Positions 19,826 to 28,165 of a DNA stretch of 64,000 nt are shown here, piece after piece. Under the pieces are notes generated by a model. That model saw nothing but the letters and a program-made list of their open reading frames with translations. It did no database searches and had not been told where the DNA came from. Position numbers and translations under genes: made by a program. How positions within the stretch are numbered: position 1 is the first letter of the stretch; each line of letters opens with the position of its first letter. Source of the DNA: Jiangella muralis. GTDB lineage: Bacteria > Actinomycetota > Actinomycetes > Jiangellales > Jiangellaceae. The DNA lies in NCBI RefSeq assembly GCF_001270745.1, contig NZ_KQ434756.1, positions 210,906-274,905 on the forward strand, written 5' to 3'.

Positions 19826-20680
19826 TCAGCCTTTGATGCCGCTGGCGAAGCCCTTGATGATGTACTTCTGGAGCAGGAAGTAGATGACGAGGATCGGCAC
19901 GATCGCGATCCCCATTCCGGCGAAGATCACCTGCCACTGGCTGGCGAACTCCCCGCGGAAGGCGAAGATCGCCACCGGCAGCGTCTGCTGCGGGCTGCCG
20001 CCGACGTAGAGCAGCGGGGTCAGGAAGTCGTTCCAGATGTTGATGGCCGACAGGATCACGACGGTGCCCGTCACCGGGCGCAGCAGCGGGAAGACGATGC
20101 GCCGGAACACCGCCAGCGACCCCGCGCCGTCGACGCGCGCCGCCTCCTCGTAGTCGCGGGGCAGGGCGCGCAGGAACCCGGCGTAGAGGAACACGGCCAG
20201 CGGCAGCTGGTGCCCGATCTCGAAGATGATCAGCGACGTGTAGGTCTGCAGCAGGTTCAGGTCGCGCATCAGCTGGTACAGCGGCACCATGCCGAGTTGC
20301 AGCGGGATCATCAGGCCCAGCAGGAACAGCAGGTACGTCCCGTAGCTCAACCGGGTCGCGCGCCGGGCCAGCACGTACGCCGCCAGCGATCCGCACGTCA
20401 CCAGCAGCACCACCGACAGGCTGGTCACCACGACGGAGTTGACCATCGCCGTGCCGAGGTCGCCGCGCTGCCAGGCCTCGGTGAAGTTGGCCAGCGCCGG
20501 GTTGGACGGCAGCGCCAGCGGCGAGCGGGCCAGCTCGGCCGGCGTCTTGAGCGCCACGGTGAGGAAGACGTAGAACGGGAACAGGAAGATCGCGGCGACG
20601 GCGAGCATGCCCAGCTCGGCGCCCACCCGCGGGAGGGTCCACCGCCGCCGGGTCGACGGGCGCACCGCCACCGCGCTCAC
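19826..20680 (-). CDS. Carbohydrate ABC transporter permease (MalG-like)
   Basis: This is a 284-residue inner-membrane permease with six predicted helices. The EAA loop is EEAARVDGAGSLAVFRRIVFPL, quoted here as the segment around residues 185-206. The start is GTG 20680, overlapping the stop of the other permease gene as GTGA. The C-terminus YIIKGFASGIKG matches the usual end of MalG-type permeases. It pairs with the MalF-like permease and the binding lipoprotein of the same operon. No ATPase gene is present here, so a shared MsiK-type ATPase encoded elsewhere is expected, as is usual in actinobacteria. Confidence 0.93.
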   Translation of the reverse strand: MSAVAVRPSTRRRWTLPRVGAELGMLAVAAIFLFPFYVFLTVALKTPAELARSPLALPSNPALANFTEAWQRGDLGTAMVNSVVVTSLSVVLLVTCGSLAAYVLARRATRLSYGTYLLFLLGLMIPLQLGMVPLYQLMRDLNLLQTYTSLIIFEIGHQLPLAVFLYAGFLRALPRDYEEAARVDGAGSLAVFRRIVFPLLRPVTGTVVILSAINIWNDFLTPLLYVGGSPQQTLPVAIFAFRGEFASQWQVIFAGMGIAIVPILVIYFLLQKYIIKGFASGIKG

Positions 20681-21606
20681 CGCTGCACCTCGAACCGGCG
20701 CAGGGCCCGCAGCTGGAGCAGTGCGAACGCGAAGACGATCATCGTCAGGACCAGCGCGATGGCCGTGGAGTAGCCGTACCGCCCCGACACGAACGCCTCC
20801 TTGTACATGACGACGGACAGCGTCTCGGTGGCGTAGCCGGGGCCGCCGCCGGTCATGACGTAGACCTGGTCGAACAGCTTGAGGCTGCCGATGAGCGTCA
20901 GTGACAGCGCGATCGTGGTGGCCGGCACCAGCAGCGGGAGCGTCACGTGCCGCAGCCGCTGCCAGCGCCCGGCGCCGTCCATCGTGGCGGCCTCGTGCAG
21001 CTCGGGCGGCACGCCCTCGAGCCCGGCGAGGTAGATGACCATCGTGAGGCCGGCGTTCTGCCAGATGATGACGGCGATGACGCTGGCCAGCGCGACGGAG
21101 GGATCGCCGAGCCAGTTCTGCGTCAGCCCGCCCAGCCCGACGGCGCCGAGGGCGTCGTTGAGCGGGCCGGCCGGGGTCAGGATGTACTGCCAGAGGAACC
21201 CGATGATCACCGGCGGCAGCAGCGCCGGGGCGAAGAACATGGTCCGCAGCAGGTTCCGGCTGGCCAGCGCCGAGTGCAGCGCCAGCGCGAGCGCCAGGCC
21301 CACCAGCGTCTGCACGATCGTGGTCGAGACCGCGATGACGACGGTGTTCCGCAGTGCGGAGCGGGCGGCCGGTGCGGAGAACAGCTCGGTGAAGTTGTCC
21401 AGTCCGACGAAGCCCGGCGCCTCCCGCCGTCCGGCCCAGTCGGTGAACGCGTACCCGGCGCCCTGCAAGGTCGGCCACAGCACCACGAACGCGTAGAAGA
21501 GCAGCGCCGGCACCAGCAGCAGGTACGGCACACTCGCCCGTCGGGACCGGCGGCGACCGACCTGCTGCCCGCCGTCGACCGACGGCGGGCTGGCGGTCAG
21601 GGTCAC
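20677..21606 (-). CDS. Carbohydrate ABC transporter permease (MalF-like)
   Basis: This 309-residue permease begins at GTG 21606, which overlaps the binding-protein stop as GTGA. The first transmembrane helix is PYLLLVPALLFYAFVVLWP, and the EAA loop is near residues 205-225 (ELHEAATMDGAGRWQRLRHV). It forms the translocation pore together with the MalG-like partner. A reading frame extends to 21726, but that extra part overlaps the lipoprotein gene in another frame and is not coding. Confidence 0.93.
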   Translation of the reverse strand: MTLTASPPSVDGGQQVGRRRSRRASVPYLLLVPALLFYAFVVLWPTLQGAGYAFTDWAGRREAPGFVGLDNFTELFSAPAARSALRNTVVIAVSTTIVQTLVGLALALALHSALASRNLLRTMFFAPALLPPVIIGFLWQYILTPAGPLNDALGAVGLGGLTQNWLGDPSVALASVIAVIIWQNAGLTMVIYLAGLEGVPPELHEAATMDGAGRWQRLRHVTLPLLVPATTIALSLTLIGSLKLFDQVYVMTGGGPGYATETLSVVMYKEAFVSGRYGYSTAIALVLTMIVFAFALLQLRALRRFEVQR

Positions 21607-22913
21607 GACTGGCCCTTGGCGTACTCGGCGTCCAGCTGGCCGAGCAGCGCGGTGGTGTCGAGGGCGCCGTCGAGCCACTCCTGGCCCGACTGCAGCATGG
21701 TCTGCTGGACGTCGCCGTTGGGCCACAGGTAGTTGGCGTAGCCGACGGAGCGCCCGTCCGCGAGCAGCGGCGCGATCGGCGCCAGCACGTCGCTGTCCAG
21801 CTCGACGTCGGTGGCCAGGCCGGGCAGCACGCCCATCTCGTTCGCGTAGGCCGCGACGTTCTCCGGCTCGGCGAGGAAGTCGAGGAAGCCCAGCGCCGCC
21901 TCGGGGTCGGCGGCCGCGTTGACGGCCAGGAAGTCCGGCGCCACGGGCACCATCGTCGCCTCCGGGTCGTCGTTGCCCGGCAGCGCGAAGACGCCGAACG
22001 CGTCGGCGCCGCCCTCGGAGTAGCCGTGCAGCTGCGGCAGGCCGGCGGAGACCATCAGCACCATCGCCGCGTCACCGGTCGCGACCGACTGCATCCCCTG
22101 GTCAGCGGGGATGCCCAGCATGCCGTCGGAGAAGTAGCCGGCGTCGCGCAGCTCGGCGATGCGGGCGAACACCTCGCCCCACTCCGGGTTCTCGGCGAAC
22201 GTCGTCTCCCCCGCGGCCAGCTGCGCGTCGATGTCCGGGTTCTCGGCGTAGACCAGCGTCCCGGCCAGCGCGTAGACCCAGAACTGGAAGAAGATGCCGC
22301 CCTGGAACGGCGCCGCGATCGGCGTGACGCCGGCCGCGTCCAGCGCCGCGCAGGCGTCGACGAACTCCTGCCAGGTGGTCGGCACCTCGATACCGGCGTC
22401 CTCGAACACCTGCCGGTTGTAGGCCATCACGATGGCGTTGCGGCTCACCGGGAAGGCCAGCACCTGGCCGTCGACCTCGGCGAGGGCGCGGGTGTCGTCG
22501 CCCAGCTCGTCCGTCCACGCCGCGTCGGACAGGTCCGTCAACTCACCCTCACGGCCCAGCACCCCGGCCGCGACCGGGCTGGAGTTCCCCGGCGACACCC
22601 TGATCAGGTCCGCCGCCGTCCCGGACGTCAGCTGGACCCGTAGCTGCTGGTTCAGCTCGTCGGTGGTGGCCGAGGAGATGTCGACGGTGCCGCCGGTCTC
22701 CTCCTCGTAGGCCTCGATCAGCGGCGCGAGGCCGGTGTTCTGCTCGGTGTTGACGTACGCCGTGAGGCTGCCACCCGACCCGCCGTCCTCGGTCGAGTCG
22801 TCGCCGGAGTTGACGAACCCGCAGGCGCCGAGCGCGACGACGAGGGCGGTGCCGAGCGTGGCGCGCTGGATCAGGGCCCGAGCGGGACGGGACCGAGCGG
22901 CGTCGATGGTCAT
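21603..22913 (-). CDS. Carbohydrate-binding lipoprotein of ABC importer
   Basis: This 436-residue type-2 extracellular binding protein (SBP_bac_1 family) starts at ATG 22913. It has a signal sequence with the lipobox LGAC. The mature part opens TAYVNTEQNTGLAPLIEAYEEETG, described here as residues ~50-73, a usual beginning for sugar-binding proteins. It also contains LAFPVSRNAIVMAYNRQVFEDAGIEVP-type sequence around residues 155-180. It receives the substrate for the two downstream permeases. Its start overlaps the FAD oxidoreductase stop (ATGA), so import and oxidation are co-expressed. Confidence 0.92.
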   Translation of the reverse strand: MTIDAARSRPARALIQRATLGTALVVALGACGFVNSGDDSTEDGGSGGSLTAYVNTEQNTGLAPLIEAYEEETGGTVDISSATTDELNQQLRVQLTSGTAADLIRVSPGNSSPVAAGVLGREGELTDLSDAAWTDELGDDTRALAEVDGQVLAFPVSRNAIVMAYNRQVFEDAGIEVPTTWQEFVDACAALDAAGVTPIAAPFQGGIFFQFWVYALAGTLVYAENPDIDAQLAAGETTFAENPEWGEVFARIAELRDAGYFSDGMLGIPADQGMQSVATGDAAMVLMVSAGLPQLHGYSEGGADAFGVFALPGNDDPEATMVPVAPDFLAVNAAADPEAALGFLDFLAEPENVAAYANEMGVLPGLATDVELDSDVLAPIAPLLADGRSVGYANYLWPNGDVQQTMLQSGQEWLDGALDTTALLGQLDAEYAKGQS

Positions 22914-24205
22914 GAGGTCTCCTTGATGGGCAGGGGTGGCACGACGACGTCGCCGGGCAGGATCGCACCGTGGGCGCGCAGGTCGCCGCGGATCAGGTCG
23001 AGCGGCAGGTCCAGGACGTCGCCGCCGCGGTCCACGGCGCGCGCCGCCATGACCCCGGCGGACTGGCCCATGGCCATGGACGACGCCTGCACCCGGTACG
23101 CGGACGACGCCTCCTGGTCGCCGCTGATGGCGCGACCGGCGACGACCAGCCGGGACGATCCGCGGGGGATCATCGCCGCGCGTGGGATGGTGGGCAGGGT
23201 GCCGTAGGCGAGCGGCCTGATGTCGATGCCGTCGCCGTCCGGCCGGTGCACGTCGATCGGATAGAAGCTGTAGCTGAGCGCGTCGGGCCACGCGCGGCCG
23301 CCGGCGTAGTCGTCCAGCGTGATGGTGGCGTGGCCGTCGATGGTCCAGCTCTCGCGGATGCCGGTCTCGATCGCCCACGACTCGATGACGACCCGCTCCA
23401 GGCCCGGCTGCCGCAGCAGGAACCGCAGGATCCGCAGCAGGGTACGGCGCCCGGCGACCTCGGCCGCCGTCTTGTCGCGGCTGGTGCCGCCCTGCACGCC
23501 GGTGACGTGGATGGCGTTCTCGCCGCGGACCCGCAGGAACTTCGCGACGGGGTTGTGCGCGAGGTCGGCGGGCAGCAGGTCACCACTGCGCACCGCGTCG
23601 TCGTGCGCGGCCTGCACGGCGTCGACGTCGATGGCGGCGAGGTCGTAGCCACCGAGCCGGACCATGATGGTGCCCGGCTGGCGGCGCGGACGGGTCGAGC
23701 GGGGCAGCCCGGCGAGCGCGACGACGTCGGCGTCACCGGTGCAGTCGACGACCGCGCCGGCCCGGATCCGGTGCAGCCCGTCCTTGGTCGCGAGGGTCAG
23801 CCGCCACTCGGCGCCGTCCCACGCGGCCTCGGCCACGATGGCGTGCAGCAGCAGCTCCGCCCCCGAGCCGACCACCGTGTCGTCGAGCACGGCCGCCAGC
23901 ACCGCCGGCGAGACCCGGACCTGCAGCCGATGGTGCGGCTGCTCCCACTGGGTGAAGTCGGGCAGCCGCAGGCCGGCCTCGCGGACCGAGCGCGTGACCG
24001 CCTCCCAGCCGATGCCGGCGATCACCTGCCGGCCCCACGCGTGGAACAGGCCCGGCAGCGACACCCCCGCCACCGTCGTCGTGCCGCCGAGCGCGCCGTT
24101 CTTCTCGACCAGCAGCGTGCGGGCGCCGAGCCGGGCCGCCTGCGTCGCCGCCGGCCCGCCCGCCGTCCCGCCGCCCGCGACGACGACGTCGTAGTAGGGC
24201 GTCAC
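22910..24205 (-). CDS. FAD-dependent oxidoreductase (FAD_oxidored family)
   Basis: This 431-residue flavoprotein has an N-terminal Rossmann fold with GGGTAGGPAATQAARLGA (~11-28) and EKNGALGGTTT. The dinucleotide-binding acidic residue is in LLVEKNG. The middle holds VVDCTGDADVVALAG, and a C-terminal FAD segment reads SAYRVQASSMAMGQSAGVMA. Family members sit in sugar ABC operons and are thought to oxidise imported carbohydrates or related compounds; the substrate is unknown. The start is GTG 24205, overlapping the iclR stop as GTGA. No signal peptide is seen, so it acts in the cytosol. Confidence 0.88.
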   Translation of the reverse strand: MTPYYDVVVAGGGTAGGPAATQAARLGARTLLVEKNGALGGTTTVAGVSLPGLFHAWGRQVIAGIGWEAVTRSVREAGLRLPDFTQWEQPHHRLQVRVSPAVLAAVLDDTVVGSGAELLLHAIVAEAAWDGAEWRLTLATKDGLHRIRAGAVVDCTGDADVVALAGLPRSTRPRRQPGTIMVRLGGYDLAAIDVDAVQAAHDDAVRSGDLLPADLAHNPVAKFLRVRGENAIHVTGVQGGTSRDKTAAEVAGRRTLLRILRFLLRQPGLERVVIESWAIETGIRESWTIDGHATITLDDYAGGRAWPDALSYSFYPIDVHRPDGDGIDIRPLAYGTLPTIPRAAMIPRGSSRLVVAGRAISGDQEASSAYRVQASSMAMGQSAGVMAARAVDRGGDVLDLPLDLIRGDLRAHGAILPGDVVVPPLPIKETS

Positions 24206-25035
24206 GCGCTCACCCGGCCCGGGTCGGCGCCGAGCATCAGCGACAGCTCGGCGGCGGCATCCACGACGTCGTCGCGCAGCGAGGCCGCGTGGGCGTCGGT
24301 GTGCCGGACGGACGGGTACCCGACGCAGACCGCCGCGATGGTGCGTCCGGTGTGATCGCGCACCGGCGCCGCGACGCCGTAGACGCCCGGCGCCTCCTCC
24401 TCGAGGTTGGTCGCGAACCCGTGCGTGGCGACGTCGTCCATGGCGTCCATCAGCCCGGCTTCGTCCGGCGGGTTGTCGTCGCGCCAAGGCGCCGAGCGCA
24501 GCATGGTCAGACGGTCCGGCCGCGGCTGCCCGGCGAACAGCACCTTGCCGGCCGCGGTGCGGTAGGGCGGGGTCGCCGAGGCGTCGACGAACCGGGCCGT
24601 CGTCGGGTCGATGGTGAGCAGCTGCGGGCCGACCAGCACGGCGATGTCGACCCGGCGGTAGCCGTGGAACACCGCCAGGTGCACCGTCTCCTGGGTGCGC
24701 TCCCAGAGCGTCCGCAGCACCGGCGCGGCCGCGGCGGACAGGTCGGTCTGCAGGACGAACCGGCGGTTGAGCTCGAAGAACCGCGAGCCCAGCAGGTAGT
24801 GCCGGCTGGTCGCGTGCTGGGCGACCAGCCCATGCGCCACCAGCGACGCCAGCAGCGTCCGCGCGGTCGACGCCGGCAACCCCACCTGCTGGGCGAGGTC
24901 GCCCAGGCCGATGCCGTGCGAGCCGACGCCGGCGACGACGTCGAGCAGGCCCACCGTGCGGTCGATCGCCTGGATGGCGGTCCGCGGCTCCGGGCGTGGG
25001 GCGGCCTTCGGTCGCGCGACGTCGTCGTCAGTCAT
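24202..25035 (-). CDS. IclR-family transcriptional regulator
   Basis: This 277-residue regulator has the IclR N-terminal winged HTH (AIDRTVGLLDVVAGV... LPASTARTLLASLVAHGLV, ~22-80) and a C-terminal ligand-binding domain (~95-265). I chose ATG 25035 because upstream codons lack domain content. It leads a minus-strand operon with the FAD oxidoreductase, sugar ABC transporter and secreted enzyme. A perfect palindrome at 25081-25107, 46 bases upstream, is the likely autoregulatory operator. Confidence 0.92.
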   Translation of the reverse strand: MTDDDVARPKAAPRPEPRTAIQAIDRTVGLLDVVAGVGSHGIGLGDLAQQVGLPASTARTLLASLVAHGLVAQHATSRHYLLGSRFFELNRRFVLQTDLSAAAAPVLRTLWERTQETVHLAVFHGYRRVDIAVLVGPQLLTIDPTTARFVDASATPPYRTAAGKVLFAGQPRPDRLTMLRSAPWRDDNPPDEAGLMDAMDDVATHGFATNLEEEAPGVYGVAAPVRDHTGRTIAAVCVGYPSVRHTDAHAASLRDDVVDAAAELSLMLGADPGRVSA

Positions 25036-25080
25036 GTCGTTCCGTTTCCGGCCGCGCCATCCGGCCGCTCGATTCGTTCG

Positions 25081-25107
25081 GCAATGTCGAAGCACGTTCG
25101 ACATTGC
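25081..25107. promoter_or_regulatory. Perfect 11-5-11 palindrome, candidate IclR operator
   Basis: GCAATGTCGAA and TTCGACATTGC flank a 5-base spacer (GCACG) and are exactly complementary. It lies in the 186-base divergent gap between iclR and the PP2C gene, 46 bases before the iclR start. Its position and symmetry fit binding by an IclR dimer or tetramer. Confidence 0.65.
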
Positions 25108-25221
25108 GGCGAGCGTAGGACGCGCGTTGAATCGTGTCAATGACCCAGTTCCGGGACAGCGCTTGCGCACGGCGGGCGGATCGGCGGAGGGTGTGGGGAT
25201 CCGATCCGGCGAGGGAACGAG

Positions 25222-26058
25222 GTGCCGATGCTCCGATTCCGCCCGGCCGCGACGTCCGACCGCGGCCTGGTGCGCGACAACAACGAGGACTCCGGCTACG
25301 CCAGCGCCGGGCTGCTGCTGGTCGCCGACGGCGTGGGCGGCAACGCGGCGGGCGAGGTCGCGTCGGCCAGCGTCGCGCACGTCATCGCATCGTTCGTACT
25401 CGGGTCGCGGGAGCGGCAGGACCCGGTCGCGTTGCTCAGCGACGCCGTCGGGTTCGCGTTCGCGCATCTCAGCGACGGCGTGCGGCGTGACCCCGCCCGC
25501 GCCGGCATGGCGACGACGCTGACGGCGCTGCTCGCGGACGGCGACGGGTTCACCCTCGCGCACGTCGGCGACTCCCGCGGCTACCTGCTGCGCGGGCCGG
25601 TTCTGCAGCAGCTCACCCGCGACGACACCCTCGTGCAGGAACTGGTCGACGAGGGCCGCATCACGCGCCAGGACATCCCGACGCACCCGTACCGCTCGGT
25701 CGTCGTCCGGTCGGTCACCGCCGGGACGACGCCGGACGTGACCATCGCCCGGGTCGCCCTCGTGCCCGGTGACCGCGTCCTGCTGTGCAGCGACGGCCTC
25801 ACCGACTTCGTCCCCGAGCACGTCATCGGCGACCTGCTCGACGTCGGCACGCCGACCGTCGCGGCGCAGCGGCTGGTCGACGCCGCGCTGGCGGCCGGCG
25901 GCCGCGACAACGTCACCTGCATCGTCGGCGACGTCGACGAGGGCAACCCGCACGTCCGCAACGGCCACCTCGTCGGCGCGCACCGGAACCCGGTGAACCT
26001 CATCGACCCGGCGGCCGCGCTGGCGCAGAGCCTCGCCCGCGCCGCCACCGTCGGCTGA
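25222..26058 (+). CDS. PP2C-family serine/threonine protein phosphatase
   Basis: This 278-residue metal-dependent phosphatase removes phosphate from Ser/Thr. It shows the ordered PP2C motifs: VRDNNEDS (~18-25), LLVADGVGGNAAGE (~34-47), GMATTLTALL, HVGDSRGYLLR, LLCSDGLTDFV and GGRDNVTCIVGDV. The metal-binding aspartates are in DNNED, ADGVGG, SDGL and RDN. The start is GTG 25222 with GAGG at good spacing; ATG 25228 is an alternative. There is no membrane segment. It is divergent from the IclR gene, and its partner kinase is not in the window. Confidence 0.92.
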   Translation: MPMLRFRPAATSDRGLVRDNNEDSGYASAGLLLVADGVGGNAAGEVASASVAHVIASFVLGSRERQDPVALLSDAVGFAFAHLSDGVRRDPARAGMATTLTALLADGDGFTLAHVGDSRGYLLRGPVLQQLTRDDTLVQELVDEGRITRQDIPTHPYRSVVVRSVTAGTTPDVTIARVALVPGDRVLLCSDGLTDFVPEHVIGDLLDVGTPTVAAQRLVDAALAAGGRDNVTCIVGDVDEGNPHVRNGHLVGAHRNPVNLIDPAAALAQSLARAATVG

Positions 26059-26130
26059 CCCGACCCGGGCCGGTCGGCCGCGGGGCGACCGGCCCCCGGG
26101 TTGACCGGCCCCGCACCCCGTCGCGGGCAC

Positions 26131-26155
26131 GGCCGGCCGCTGGCTGCGGCCGGCC
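26131..26155. terminator. Hairpin between convergent PP2C and MFS genes
   Basis: GGCCGGCCGC-TGGCT-GCGGCCGGCC is a perfect 10-base stem with a 5-base loop. It lies in the 105-base gap between two convergent genes and would end transcription in both directions. Confidence 0.7.
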
Positions 26156-26163
26156 AGAGACCG

Positions 26164-27573
26164 TCAGGCCGGGTCGGGCACCCGCTCGTGATCGCCGTCG
26201 GGCCCGGGCAGGACGACGCGGAGGTCGCCGTCGGGGCCACTGCCGGGACCGCCGTCGCGGTCGCCGCCGGGGTCGCCGCCCGGCTCGTCGCGCAGCGGGT
26301 GGGCCAGCTCGTCGGCCGGGAGCTTCGCCCAGATGATCGCCACGACGGCCACCAGCGCCGGCACCACGCCCGCGATGACGAACGTCGCCCGCAACCCGAT
26401 GACCTGGGAGATCGGGCCCGCCAGTGCCATGGACACCGGCATGAGCGAGATGGACACGAAGAAGTCGAGGCTGGCGACCCGGCCGAGCAGCGCCGGCGGC
26501 ACCCGTCGCTGCAGCAGCGTCCCCCAGATGACCATGGGCGCGGAGAACATGGCCCCGAGCAGGAACGCCGACCCGATGACCACCCAGACCGACCCGGCGA
26601 ACCCGATGATGATCATCGGCAGGCAGCCGACGCCCCAGAGCAGGTTCATCCAGGTGAGGTAGCGGCGCGGCATGCGCATGGACGCCATGATCAGCGAGCC
26701 GACCGCGCCGCCGATGCCGAACGCGCCCAGCACCCATGCGTGGTCGCCGGGGCCACCGCCGAGGCGGTCTTTGATGATGAACGGCGTCAGCACCTCGAGC
26801 GGGCCCATGAGCACCAGGATCATCATGCTGGCGAACAGCAGCGTCGCCAGCAGCCACGGCGTGCGCCACATGTACGCGAGCCCCTCGCGCATGTCGGCGA
26901 GCGCGGTGCGGACGGGGTGCGCGACGGCCTCGGCCGGCAGCTCGCGGCGGACCGCCGTCTTCGGGACCGTCGTCAGCGCCAGCAGGCCCAGCGCCGCCGC
27001 GCCGGCCGCGACCAGCACGGCCGACCCGGGGTTGGCCATGCCCACGACGGCGCCGGCGACGGCCGGTCCGAGCGCCTGGCCGATGGTGGGCCGGACCATG
27101 CCCTCGAACCCGTTGACCGCCATGAGGTCGGACTCGGGCACCAGCGCCGGCAGCCACGCGGAGTAGGCCGGGTAGTAGAACGCCATGCCGACGCCGGTGA
27201 CGAACGCGACCACGGCCAGGTGCCACAGCCGCGTGACGTCGGTGAGCGAGAGCAGCGCCACCAGCGACATGCCGCCCAGTTCGATGCCGGCGACGCACAT
27301 CAGGATGGTCTTCTGCGGCACGCGGTCGGCGACGACGCCGGCCAGCAGCGCCGGCAGCAGCACGCCGAGGGCCGACGCCGTGGAGACGACCGAGAGCTGG
27401 GCCGGCCCGCCGCCGAGGCGGATGACCTCCCACACCTGCGCGACGATCCAGACACCCGAGGCGAACGTCGACAGCACCAGGGCCACCGCCAGGCGGCGGT
27501 AGGCCGGGGTGCGGAACGGCGTCAGCGCGCGCGGCAGTTGCCGGCCGGTGGCGACGGGTGGTGTGTCAGTCAT
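26164..27573 (-). CDS. MFS transporter, MFS_3/EntS-like exporter
   Basis: This 469-residue membrane protein has about 12 hydrophobic segments. The MFS loop AGVVADRVPQKTILM is near residue 65. The N-terminal segment TPFRTPAYRRLAVALVLSTFASGVW, described as residues ~20-44, is typical of the EntS-like group, which exports siderophores or drugs. The start is ATG 27573 behind GGAGGACC. The C-terminus is a long polar tail rich in Asp and Gly. It follows a VOC gene on the same strand with a 73-base gap, near a divergent TetR regulator, which suggests TetR-controlled efflux. Confidence 0.88.
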   Translation of the reverse strand: MTDTPPVATGRQLPRALTPFRTPAYRRLAVALVLSTFASGVWIVAQVWEVIRLGGGPAQLSVVSTASALGVLLPALLAGVVADRVPQKTILMCVAGIELGGMSLVALLSLTDVTRLWHLAVVAFVTGVGMAFYYPAYSAWLPALVPESDLMAVNGFEGMVRPTIGQALGPAVAGAVVGMANPGSAVLVAAGAAALGLLALTTVPKTAVRRELPAEAVAHPVRTALADMREGLAYMWRTPWLLATLLFASMMILVLMGPLEVLTPFIIKDRLGGGPGDHAWVLGAFGIGGAVGSLIMASMRMPRRYLTWMNLLWGVGCLPMIIIGFAGSVWVVIGSAFLLGAMFSAPMVIWGTLLQRRVPPALLGRVASLDFFVSISLMPVSMALAGPISQVIGLRATFVIAGVVPALVAVVAIIWAKLPADELAHPLRDEPGGDPGGDRDGGPGSGPDGDLRVVLPGPDGDHERVPDPA

Positions 27574-27646
27574 CGTGGGTCCTCCGCGAATGATTGTGCC
27601 GATACCGACTGACAAAGTCGCTCGAATTCATCGCCGCGGGCCGGGC

Positions 27647-28039
27647 TCAGGCGGCGTCGGGGTCCATCCAGACCAGCTCCCAGTGGTGACCGTCCGGGTC
27701 GAGGAAGCTGCGGCCGTACATGAAGCCCTCGTCGAACGGGTCCTTGGCCTTCTCGCCGCCGGCCGCCAGCGCCTTCTCGGCCAGCTCGTCGACCTCCTCG
27801 CGAGAGTCGACGTTGACCGCGAGGATCGCCTGGGTGCCGGACGTCGAGACGCCGTTCACCACCGACTCGGCGAAGAAGCTCTCGGTCAGGGCCATGACGT
27901 AGATCGTGTCGGTGACGGCGACGCAGGCGGCCTGCTCGTTGGAGAACTCCTCCACGAGGGTGAAGCCGATCGCCGTGTAGAAGTCAGCGGCGCGGGAGAC
28001 GTCCTGGGTGCGCACGTTGACGAAGAGCTTGCGGGACAT
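27647..28039 (-). CDS. VOC-family (glyoxalase/bleomycin resistance-like) protein
   Basis: This 130-residue single-domain VOC protein has the repeats RKLFVNVRTQDVSRAADFYTAIGFT and GRSFLDPDGHHWELVWMDP, described as residues ~3-27 and ~108-126. Such proteins often bind toxic small molecules or act as metal-dependent lyases or dioxygenases. I chose ATG 28039, with AAGG upstream; an in-frame GTG lies 9 bases earlier. It is divergent from a TetR regulator across a repeat-rich 126-base region and upstream of an MFS exporter. The three probably form a defence or detoxification unit. Confidence 0.85.
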   Translation of the reverse strand: MSRKLFVNVRTQDVSRAADFYTAIGFTLVEEFSNEQAACVAVTDTIYVMALTESFFAESVVNGVSTSGTQAILAVNVDSREEVDELAEKALAAGGEKAKDPFDEGFMYGRSFLDPDGHHWELVWMDPDAA

Positions 28040-28073
28040 GCTGCCCACCTTCCTGATCTGTGTCCGCCGGTCA

Positions 28074-28140
28074 ACTGTTTCCGGCTGAGGACAACAGTGT
28101 CCTACCGATACTGTTTCCGCAAGACTCTATTTTGATACAG
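28074..28140. promoter_or_regulatory. Repeat-rich operator region between VOC gene and tetR
   Basis: ACTGTTTCCG occurs twice (28074-28083 and 28110-28119), and AACAGT (28093-28098) and ATACAGT (28134-28140) are inverted half-sites. ACTGT/ACAGT halves therefore recur about every 20 bases in the divergent gap. This is what a TetR operator cluster might look like. Confidence 0.5.
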
Positions 28141-28165
28141 TTCTCGCCAACGGAAGCGAGGGCAC

